Part shown: positions 45,487-56,000 of the stretch, piece after piece
Layout of the letters: each line of letters opens with the position of its first letter
Numbering within the stretch: the stretch's first letter is position 1
From: Macrostomum hystrix
Lineage: Eukaryota; Platyhelminthes; Macrostomidae
DNA: 64,000 bases
Assembly (NCBI GenBank): GCA_950097015.1
Contig: CATNEN010000002.1
Location: 3,100,001 to 3,164,000, forward strand
Direction: 5' to 3'
Position numbers and translations under genes: made by a program
The notes under the pieces: generated by a model
Database searches by the model: none
Told to the model about the DNA's origin: nothing
Seen by the model: only the letters and a program-made list of their open reading frames with translations

Positions 45487-47425
45487 CGTTTGGTCGAATT
45501 CTTTGTGGTATTCTGTTCTTGTTTGGATTTAGAGTTAAAAAAGAGCTTATGGCAGCGTCAGGCAAAATTTCGCAGAAAAGTTTTATGCGATAAGAAGTGT
45601 ACAGTAAGTAAAACTACGGTACTTTATATTCTGAATGACTCAGCTAGAGCGAGACTTTGATGCACCCTGCAGTTGTACGCGCATACATGCACACATTGTC
45701 GGAAAGAGAGTTCGCATTGGCTGCAATAAACAATTTTCTGCGGTGCATTGGTGTGCACTGAAGAGCGATTTTGAACAGAAAACTCAATGCTCCTATTGCT
45801 TAAATGGCATGGAAAAGATGTCATGAGATTATTTTAAATCAGCTAAAAAGCTCTGTGAATCTAATATTGGAATTCTTTCGTTCGTATCTCATTCTCAATT
45901 CTCAGAAATCACATTCTGACACTATTCCACTTTAGCCAAGCGTTATCAGATTTTCCCAGAGCTGGTATGAGATTATAGATAAACAGTTTTGAGATTAAGG
46001 CTTAAATTTTATGAAATTAAGGCTGAGTGGTATCAGATTATCAAAAGCAGGTATGAGAATGTGTCGAAACTGTTATAAGATAATCGCACAGCAATTACAA
46101 AGTGAAGGCTACGCTTAAAATATTTTTGCAAACCTGCTCAGACATTATAAATAAGTTATGAGATTAAGGCTTATGTTATGATATATGCATTTGCTTAAAA
46201 GATTGTAGTAAAATGCTTAGAGATTCTGGCTAAACTGTCATGGGATTGTTGCAAAGCCATGATATCACTTAAGATTAAATAATACCATGACAGCAGGTAA
46301 TATAAATATACCAGCATCCCCCATCCTGCACCTACTCTGCGATGAAGGACACTCGTGACCTACAGTTCTGGCAAAGGCCTGATGCGAACTGTGCATAACC
46401 CCGAGCTCCTATATAGAATTAGTTCAGATGCCTCTGGAATGTAGTAACAAATACCTTTACTTATCTTTACATTTACCTTTTGTTACTTAAATACCTATAA
46501 GTAACAGAAGTTACGCGCCTCAACATTTTACTTCGTTTCAGCCCTCTGCAGCCTATCAATATTGGTATATTGTACTCGTATTTAGCGGACGTGAAACGCG
46601 TTTCACGGCCCGCCCGCTGTGCTTATCTTTGGAATTCGGCCATAGACAATAGCATAAACAACATAGACAACAGCAGAGGACGCGCTGTGCTGGAATTCGG
46701 CCATAGACAACAGCATATACAACATAGACAACAGCAGAGGGCGGGCTGCCGTTAGTTTCAACCTCGTTTCAACATCCGTAGGCTAACTACAATACGTAGA
46801 CTTGTTGAGCCAAAAGAGTGTTAAGTTATCCTTGTGTTTGCGAATTGTCTAAGACAAAAAGTTCCGTTTATCGCCCCCGGGCAAGCGAGAAATAAATCAT
46901 TTTTTCCCGGGGCAAATAAATGAAATGCTTAAGTTTAAGACATAGACTGCGTTGTCGGGCAAACTGGGAATAAATTTTTATTCTATGGGTTTAAGATCAG
47001 TATGAAACAAGGACTAGTTAATCACTCTTAAGTAGAGTATGAGACTACTTAATTTAAGGACTACTAGTAGCAAGGACTACTTAATTTAATGAAATTAAAT
47101 CCCGAGATCCGAAGGCTGAATGCCGAAGCCGAAGGCCAAAGGAAGGTCGGTGAAATACCGACCAAAAAACCCGTATAATATCAGATGCATAATACTTTAA
47201 TTTTGCGGGATGTCTGGATATAAATCCTGGAGCCATGTGTCTAGATATGCTTTGTTGTATCTCTGCATCCCCAATTGGAGTGCACCTTATCGGATACAGG
47301 TATACAGATACTCGTACGCGTGTCCTTGCTGGCCTGCGTGAGCTCACAGTCATCCCAAATGAGGCTTCAGAACGCACCCCTGCGACTGGCACCCGCGTGG
47401 TGACGCTGAGCTGTCAGCCGCCAGG
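45487..47425. other. Intergenic DNA with degenerate and two-copy repeats
   Basis: No gene seen. From about 45830 to 46270, a loose series of GAGATTAAGGCTTA-like words suggests a decayed minisatellite. At 46631-46752 a 61-bp direct repeat occurs twice (GGAATTCGGCCATAGACAA). Around 46870-46980, CCCGGGCAA-type words recur. Confidence 0.6.
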
Positions 47426-48230
47426 ATGATGTCCTGTGCTCCACCCTCCAGTGGTTCTGGAATCGGCGATTTCAGCGGACGACGATTTTCTTCTGCGCAG
47501 GCGCAACTCGCAGTCGCTAGGTCGCAAGGACGCAAGGACGCATCCAGCATCGGCCTTGTCCTCAACAAGTTGAAGAGCAAGGTTCTGGTTCTGCTGACAT
47601 GGCTTGCCGCAGCCACGAGCAGACGACCACAAAAAACACAGAAGACTCGTCTGGGTGGCTTACAAGTCAGTTCGCACCGACCTAATAATTAGTATCCATT
47701 CTAATAAGCACTCGCCCTAATCATTCATTTATCATGCAAGTATGATACTGATACCGCCCTGGAACTTGTGCTACCCAACGGATCTGTCATCGCCTATGTG
47801 AGGACTTCCGGTACCTCAGATCTTTAGCTATGAGCCCGGACTCCATCGTCTCTGACAGAAGGAATCAGGTCTGGCGCGCGGCGCACCTGCTCAGAAACGT
47901 CTTCAACTCAGCTGCGTGGGACGACCTGACGGTGCGCCTCTTCCGCGCAGCCGTGGAGCCGATCCTACTGTACGGATGCGTTGCCGATGATCGACACATG
48001 AGAGCGAGCCCTGAACGCCCTGGGCGTGCACTACCCCCGAGAGGTGGCCGTCCAGAGACCTGATGGCCCGCGCCGGCGTTCCCGACCTGAGTGTCACCCT
48101 CCGCCGGCGCCGCCAAATGCTGCTGGGCCACTGCCTGCGGAGTCATGGCCGCAGCGACCAAGTCCCTTTGGCCTCCTGCGCCAGCCGACGGAGCATAGGC
48201 GCCGAGGCCAAGGGTGGCCTTGAATGACTG
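47426..48230 (+). mobile_element. Non-LTR retrotransposon (LINE) remnant
   Basis: Fragments of a reverse transcriptase in shifting frames: GCGGACGACGAT (Ala-Asp-Asp-Asp, the catalytic motif region), then SIGLVLNKLKSKVLVLL, DFRYL, IVSDRRNQVWRAAHLLRNVF, LFRAAVEPILLYGC, and a C-terminal LRRRRQMLLGHCLRSHGRSD. This order is that of the RT palm/thumb and C-terminal part of RTE/CR1/Jockey-type LINEs. Frameshifts show it is dead. Its GC content exceeds that of its surroundings. Confidence 0.8.
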
Positions 48231-49038
48231 TTTTGTGGCTGACTTGCAGGTGTTGGGTCTCAGCCCTAGACCACAGCCGTCTGCGCTCCCGTCTGTTTCG
48301 CGAGTGCGTGTGCGGAAGAGTTTATTAGCTCCTGCGTGCCTCTATCCATCTCTCTGTCTATGCAAGCAGTTTTATGTATTTTATTATAGTATATTTTATC
48401 TCTACCGCTCTACCGCTCTTTTGCCCTCTGTGGCTTTCTGATTGGTCTTAATCTCAACCTTACCTAATCATATTTTTCTCACCTTGTCGCAAACAACCAA
48501 ATGACATTTCACAGGCTTCTTCTGATCTTGCTGATCTAGCTAGCGGCTGTAGAACTCAAACATTTTTAGCTAGTACGCTCGAAAGATGTAATCTTTCACA
48601 ATTCTGGAAGGCTAAAACATTTACGAGCGAATTTAGGGACTACGCCCATTAATCCAAAATAAAAATAGACAATTATAAAGAAGCCATAAAGTATACTATC
48701 ATGTAACATGCCGAAAAAAAATTTTTGTGGTATTTACTAGTACTAAATTTTCGCTTGTTCTCTAGTCAGAGAACAGATAAAAAAGAAAAAATCAGTATTG
48801 TAGCGTTAGATAAAGAGAAGAAGCTCGAGAAGAAAAATTAGTATCACATTAAGTATTTTACGAGTAAAAGGCTCGCAACGTTTTGGCTGCATGTGTGGCG
48901 TCACGTCGCATGCGACTAAACATTCATATTTTTCATATTCAGGACAAGCATTTTCGTCTATAGTTAGCTCTTTACAACAACGAGGTACATGTTAGTATGA
49001 ATTAGACTATCAGAAACAACTCAAGCCTATTGACAGTA
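48231..49038. other. Gene-free DNA
   Basis: AT-rich sequence after the LINE remnant. No gene or repeat family recognised. Confidence 0.5.
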
Positions 49039-49559
49039 GAAAGACCACGGGGTTTTTCAAGTACCCAAATTTTCCTTTTTTTCTGCATCTCCCGAAATAT
49101 TCAAACAATCGCCACGAAAACCAGAACTAAAAGTTTCCGATATATCCGATAAAAAAACTTCCAGAAGCACAAAACATCGGCATCATCAATCGAGATCATC
49201 AGCGATTATCTCGGAGTGTCTGGTGGCAAAAACCACCAATAAAAGCCTACATTCTTTGCTCAGAAAATTTCATCGTGTAACCATGCCGGCTATAATTTTT
49301 GGTTATATTGTTAAGTTTTTGAACAATTTGGATATTCGCCATGAGGTTTATACGGAGCAATGATAATTGTCCTTGTCACCAGGTTCTTCGACAAGAACCG
49401 ATTAATCGGCGATACTACGCTCGGACGTCTTTGAAAACTATTTCATCGAATAAAGGGTGGAAAATGTTGATCCATATTGTGGACTTCCATGAAAATCAGT
49501 CATTCTGTTTGGGAGCCATCTTGAAGTAGGCAGTATTTGAAATAGCCCCGTGGTCTTTC
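49039..49559. mobile_element. 521-bp TIR element (MITE-like)
   Basis: The left end GAAAGACCACGGGGTTTTTC and the right end, reading GAAAGACCACGGGGCTATTT on the other strand, form inverted termini of about 25 bp. The interior has no transposase. No clear target duplication is visible. Confidence 0.65.
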
Positions 49560-49682
49560 CCATTGGGGAAAGTAGCGTGGCCTTTCTAATGTTAACCAGA
49601 TCACATTAAATAGAGTTAGGTTCCCTGTGTTGCAACAAATGGGAACAAAAAAGAAAATACATAGATACATATAGAAAGAGCC

Positions 49683-51809
49683 TTACAGCTCACAAATGAT
49701 TCGCTTCGGCCTCCTCTTTTTCTTCTCCGCTTCTCCTTTTCCGCTTCGCTTCGCTTCGGCATTCGCTTCGAGCACATCCACAAAGCGAAAGCCTCTGTAC
49801 TTGTTGTTTTTCTCGTCTATTCGTTGATTGATCAGCAATCGATGGCCGTCATCAACAAGTTTTAAAGCCACTTGCGCTAAACTCAATGCGGATTTGTGGA
49901 CAGAATGCTCAGTACTCGTTTCGGAGCATAGGCCACGAATTTTCAGCATATCGACAGGGCCGATTAGAAGCCCTTTGTCAATGATATAACATTTTTTAAA
50001 TGCTTCTGCTATACTGATCCATGTTTTTGACCAATCCGGTACAGTAATTTTTTCAAGCTCACATTGAGATTTTATGAATAGTGCATCGGCAGCTTCGGTC
50101 ACAGTAACAAAACTGTTTTTTTCTTTCCGTAGTAGTTGATTCTCAAGCCAAAATTTTAACTGATCAAGAAGAACTTTAAACAATAGGTGAGCGCTGTCCA
50201 AATCTTTTTGCTTCCTTTCGGTTGGCTCCACACTAATTTTAGATAGGGCCTCACTTTTTCTTATTTTGCAAGCCGACTGGAACGGTTCATCTACAACTTT
50301 TCTTTCATTTAGGTCAACGAGAACTGAATGCAAACAAATTATTGTGGTGTCACGTTCGTGATCTGTATCCTTGATCTGCAGACTTGATGCAGCCAGGCTT
50401 ATCACTAACAAAAAATCATACGCTTGTTGTACTCCGGAATCTCGAAACTTGTTTTCCTGATCGCTGTCAATTCTCTTCTTAATTTCCTCGATTTTTTCTA
50501 CAAAGAAGTGGTAGAGTGGACATGTCAGCACAATACACAAAAAGGAATGTAAGAAATTACTCGAGTGTTTTTTATGATTCAACAAGAAGCAAGCGTAGTT
50601 AAGAGCGTCACGTTAAACTGAAAAAGCCTTACAATATCCTGATAACTGTAATAGTGTAACGGTAAATTAGACTGTTGTAAGATAACTTCCTTTATAAAAA
50701 ATGATAAATGATCCACTCACATGTATTTCTGATTCATTAGAAACATGAACTTTCCTGATAACTTATCTGGTTCCGATTTATGACTTCCTAACTTCAACGG
50801 AAAAATACTTTTACATACCATGTGGCAAGCAAATTCAGTGAAACTGCTTCGTATAGAATGGCACCGCTAATACTTTATTTTGTGAAAGTAAAATATGAAG
50901 TACGAGTATAATAGTAAAAAATATAAAATCTGCATACCGTGGTTCAGCCGCAATGAGGATCTGACGGTAGATTTAGATCCAGACATTCCATACTTTTCGG
51001 ACATCTTTACATCTTTACATGCTATCAAGCACTGCATCAATGTTGTCTCTTTCCGGCCGTTGACGTCCATGGGAGTGTAGAAGTATGTACTATCCTTTGT
51101 GATGGCAAACGGTATTCGCAAAATCGAATCATGTACTTCTTCAATTTGGTTAGCCATTCCATGAATATTACGTTCATTGCTCATAATCAGCGCTTGATTT
51201 TCCCGCGAATAGTCTAATAAATCTGAATATCCTATTTGAACATAATACACGGAATTCTGGAAAGGTTTCAAGCTCTCTAAAAAACTATATGTTTTTACCA
51301 GTGAATCAATTTCTTTTTCTTGACTACTCTGAACATTGCAGCATAAAATAATTCGAGGAAAGTTACAACCCTGCCAGAGTGACGTAAACTTTTTATCGAG
51401 ATTAAAGTAAACATCCTGTCGCAAAATAACTTTTTGTACGCTGGCGCTTGCAGACTCAACTTCACCATCAAGAGAACCATCATTCAAGCGACTGCAATTT
51501 TCACGTAGGCCAGAAATCACATGTCGACCTGCCTCTGTATTAGAGCAAAGGATATCTGCTACTTTTTTTCAAAAGATTGACTCTTTTAGTATTTTCGTCA
51601 AACGTGATAATAACTTTTACATCGAAAATTGTCACAAAGTAGATTTTGGCTATACTCAAAATACTGAGAAATATATTTTGCAGGCAAAAATAGTTTTCAT
51701 CAACCTGCAAACTTCGACGATGTGATTGAAGTTCAAGGGTAGCACGCCCAACGCTGTAGCAGTCTATAATCACTCTTCTAAAAAGCTCGCCGTTCTTTTT
51801 GTCAGCCAT
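49683..51809 (-). CDS. Second NYN-like ribonuclease gene, frameshifted
   Basis: Divergent NYN/PIN-fold protein related to the gene at 44413-45486. The start is at 51809 (MADKKNGELFRRVIIDCYSVG, Asp16 in the first strand). The frame stays open through IIDCYSVG and KVIITFDENTK, then shifts at a run of seven T on plus (51562-51568). Removing one base joins it to VADILCSNTEAGRHVISG onwards. Exon 1 then runs to a donor at 50938 and joins in phase 1 to exon 2, 49683-50497. Core block: DLLDYSRENQALIMSNER, followed by ILRIPFAITKDSTYFYTPMD, which fits the Zc3h12a-type end of the domain. Relative to its neighbour it has SNER instead of SNDR and lacks the early Asn, so catalysis is doubtful. The tail is basic (KKKRRPKR). 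It may be a pseudogene, or the shift may be an assembly error. It is head-to-head with ANK-B, 1.3 kb apart. Confidence 0.55.
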
Positions 51810-52498
51810 ATTTTTAATTCGAAAACTGTTATGTTGATAAAAATGGCTCAGCATGTATTCAACCCAGTCATTCTAGAATCAAATACATAATAATGGCCAA
51901 ACGTGGCACGATATTTCCGCGGATTTTCCGTGGAACTGCCATTAGTTTTACAATGCACTGACACTCGTACGGCAATGAATTCTATACACTCTACTGTAAA
52001 CTCACAGAGTGTACATAAAATTTATTTTCGTACTATAGCGTTTTAAGCACTTCCACTCATAAAAAATGCCCAGAATAGCGGCGGGTAGTTCGTTGTATGA
52101 AAGGGAACAATGTACACTTTCTTGGCACAATAGTACGATCGATTGCATGTGAAAAGAGTATTTTAATAATGTCGACTGAATCGTCTAGGATTGATTCGTC
52201 TTTTTTGCTAATTTTATAAATCTAATATTATCTAAAATTTTGTTTGTTTTAGCTATGAGCTCGTTATTCAAAGGCTAATCGTAGATCAAGTAGATCACGC
52301 AATTTGAAACTCAGCAATACATAGTGTTTGCAGGCTACACTCGTAGTTTAAGTTGATCTGTTGTAACTTTTGGATGATTAAATTCTGGAGATCAGATTAG
52401 CACCTAAAATATTCAAATGTATTAGATCCATTAATCAAAATGCGCTTAAGTTGCACAGTAGCAGTATAACTAGGAGAACAAATTTTTATACGTCGATG

Positions 52499-52556
52499 CA
52501 CACTGCCATCAAACGAGGCCATATTAGTCAATGCACACCATTTGATAGCAGTGTGA
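52499..52556. mobile_element. Short TIR element, GTTCACACTGCC family
   Basis: CACACTGCCATCAAAC and, on the other strand, CACACTGCTATCAAAT are inverted at the ends of only 58 bp. It is a minimal member of the family bounded by the same termini at 41731-42699 and 60671-60771. Confidence 0.55.
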
Positions 52557-52574
52557 ATGAGACTTGACTGTTTT

Positions 52575-52790
52575 AAGGTGCGTTCATTGCGATTCCGAGA
52601 CTCCGAGAGGCAAGCCCGTGGATTTGCCGTGGCTTTAACTTGCAAGGGGTGGGCTTGCACGGAGTAAGTTGCATTCACCGTGCAGTTTTCAGCATATTGT
52701 TATCGTGCATAGCTCGTTTAGAGTACGCAATAGTTCATGGAAGTTCTCTTTCCAATTTATACATAAGTGTACGGTTTGATGAATGTGCAT
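52575..52790. repeat. Dispersed repeat, copy 2
   Basis: Diverged copy of 43196-43470 in the same orientation, sharing GGATTTGCCGTGG, GAGTAAGTTGCATT, GAGTACGCAA and ATGGAAGTTCTCTTTC. It lies 290 bp upstream of the ANK-B start. Confidence 0.55.
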
Positions 52791-53077
52791 AGTAGGCAAC
52801 TATCCATGGCATGTTCATTGAAATGTACAGACGCACTCTATGCAGCTGTGACAGGTCTACTTAGTTTACAATAAACTGTGTAGCAACCAAAATTCGTATT
52901 AAAACTATATCTTATTATTGGGCGCCTTGGCTTGATTAAAATACAAATATACTCTAGCTCAGAGAAAGATAAAACTTAATATAGACATATTACATTCCTG
53001 CTTTCACCTCTTGTGAAAGCTCTTAATGTTTAACCTCTTCTGTTGATCTATGTAAGGATTGTCACGACTCAGTAAGA

Positions 53078-56000
53078 ATGGATATAGAAGACATTGAAAA
53101 AGGTATGCAGAAATTATTAAAAGGACTCCCTGCGAAGCTAGCAGGTAAGTCCTTAGGACTTCAAGGACGGCAGAGCAGCGATTCGATGTCGGTAGAAACG
53201 AGGCTCTTCTTCGGAGCCGTCCAGGTGGGCGACCACAAAGCGGTTCAGAATTTTCTTCTCAAAGACGTTAGCCCGGACGCAACAGACAATCACGGTAGGT
53301 CGGGCTTGCACGTAGCTGCATTGAATGATCACCAAGACATATTTAGTGCTTTACTAAACCGAGGCGCCGACCCCGAAAAAGCCGATGAGAGCGGCATTAC
53401 CCCGCTGATGTGCGCCAGTCAGAAGGGGTGCGACCGCATCATCGACATGCTGCTAGATAATGGAGTTGACGTGGCAAAAAGGAACAGTGCTAATCGAAAC
53501 GCAGTGTTCTATGCATTGTTCAATGGGCGTGTTGGCATTGCAGAGAAGCTGGAGCAGAAGCGCTCGTGTGTGCACGATTTGCAGGAGGAGCCACTCATTG
53601 CCATTTATATGAAAGCTGTTTCCAAAAATTGGATTGACGTCGTAAAGTTTTTGTCAGAAAGAAAATGTGACGTCTCCCGCTCCAACAAGCTGCTGATCGC
53701 ATCCCAGGCGGCGCTCTGTGGCCATACTGAAATACTGAAGTATTTCAGTCAGGTTGACTTCAAGGAGAAAACAGAAGATGGACGCAGCCCACTGCTCGGC
53801 GCGGTGCAGAACGGATTCGACGATGCAGTAGAATACATGCTAAGTAAAGGATGCGATCTTTCGAATTGTGAAGACGCAGTGCGAATGGCAATCGTTGCGA
53901 GCCATTTAAAAATTCTCCGAATGCTTCTTGACAACGGAGCTCCTATGTGTAAGACTGACGAGAATGGAATTACTCCAGTTCAACTCGCCATTGTCCAGGG
54001 CTCTTTTGAAATGTTCAAGTACTTAGTAGAGAAGAATTGCTCACTTGAGTCGCACCACAAATTGGGATCCTTGGCTCTCATTGCAGCTAGCCGACGCAAA
54101 TTTGACGTACTGAAATATTTAGCGGAGAACGGATACGCAGTTGACGAGTCGGACAAGGAGTCTGGCGAGACACCTCTGCTAGCAGCTTGTCAAAACGGGC
54201 CCTTCGAAGCAGTCGAGCTGCTGCTTAATCATGGATGCAACCCCAACGCTATAAATCACAGGGGGGTGACGCCTGCGTTGAGAGCAGCCAACAATAATCA
54301 GGAAGAAATATTGATGCTTCTAGCGGAGAAAGGTGCCAAGCTGGACCTTCCAAACACTCGCACGGGAGACAACGCGATGCTGTGCGCGGCCAGAAACAAG
54401 TCGCTTTCCATGGTTCGATTTTTGGCAGACCAAGGCTGCCAACTAGACGTCAAGGACCTAGATGGAAAAACAGTAGCCGCATATGCAGTCGAAAAGAATA
54501 ATGTTCCACTTTTGAAGTTCTTGCAGCAGAAGAAGGTTTGCCTTGATGTGCCAGATGAGAGAGGTATGACGCCGCTAATGTTAGCGGTGAAAAGTAAGTC
54601 AGTGGAAGCAATCCAACAGTTAACTAGCACACCAGATCTTTGTAACGTAAACCATAGGAACTTGAAGGGTGCTACAGCGACGCACCTTGCCATAGCTTCA
54701 GGAAATATTAAACTAGTTGAGCTACTGAAAGAAAAAGGTGCTGACTTTAGTGCCACAGATCATGATGGCAACACCCCTCTACTGGAAAGTCTTAAACATA
54801 AAAAGGCTTACGACATGCTCCTTTATCTAATTAAGAATGGATGCGACCTGCAAGCCACTGACGATTTCTTGAGAAGCGCTGTGCACTATGCATGTACACT
54901 GCAGAAAAACGACGCGTTGATGCTTCTTCTGGACTTTAATTGTCCGTTCGACACAATAGATAACATTGGAATGACGCCGTTTTTGATAAGCGCTGAGCAG
55001 GGCAGCGAGTCGCTCGTCACCATTCTGAAAGCCGTAGGCGCTGACGTCAACAGAAGAAACATGAAGGGCAAAAATGCAGCTCACCTAGCAGCCAAGAAGG
55101 GCGACCTAAAGCTTATTCAGTGCTGTTCCCTTTTTGGCTGCAACTTGGATCAGGAAGACAACGATGGCAAAACGCCACTAATATTTGCCTGCTCTAAAAA
55201 TAAGCCAGAAATCGTGGAGTTCTTGCTCCGCAAAGAGGCCGATGCAAACGCTCTCACTCACAGAGCCAGGACTCCAGTACATTACGCTTGCAAGGCTGGG
55301 TCGATAGAGCTGCTGAAGCTACTCCAAGAGAAGGGAGCAGAGCTAGACCTTCGCGACCTAAATGGCGTCACTCCAATGATGCTGGCTGCCGAAAGACAAG
55401 GGCCAGAAATATTAAACTTTCTCCGTGACAAAAAGTGCGACTTGACAAGAACAGATGCAAAAATGCGAACTGCTCTACACTTTGCTGTCAACGGAAAGAA
55501 TGAAGAGGCTGTTGGCTTCCTCATCGATAATGGGCTCAATCCGAATGCCTTGGACGAATCGGGAAATTCGCCAATTTCACTGAGCATCAAAACGAACCAA
55601 ACCGCAGTTCTGGCTCTGTTGAGGAGCAAAGGTGGAATTGTGAGCGACCTTTTTGACAGCAAGTCAATGAATACTGCCCACTTCGCGTGCAAGTTGGGCA
55701 ACTTGGAATTGCTGAAGGCCTTGGTCAAGGAAGATGTGTCAATCAGCAGTCGCACAGCAGATGGTGATACCTGTCTTACTATAGCTTGTTCAAACGGCCA
55801 TGAAGAGGTAGTGAAGTTTCTGGTTGGAAAGAACATTAACGTAAAGTACAAAACACCACAGGGTGACAATGCGCTGCACATTGCAGCAAAGAAGTCCCAG
55901 TTGGTATTGCTGCCGCTGCTAATTCAAAGTGGAATTCCTGTGTCGGAAAAGAATCGAGATGGGGAAACTGTGCTGCATATTTTGTGCCAAAAGTCTTGCT

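Larger units (their letters stand above)
51855..53077. other. Divergent intergenic region between the second NYN gene and ANK-B
   Basis: Should hold both promoters. It contains a 58-bp MITE (52499-52556) and dispersed repeat copy 2 (52575-52790). No other feature seen. Confidence 0.5.
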
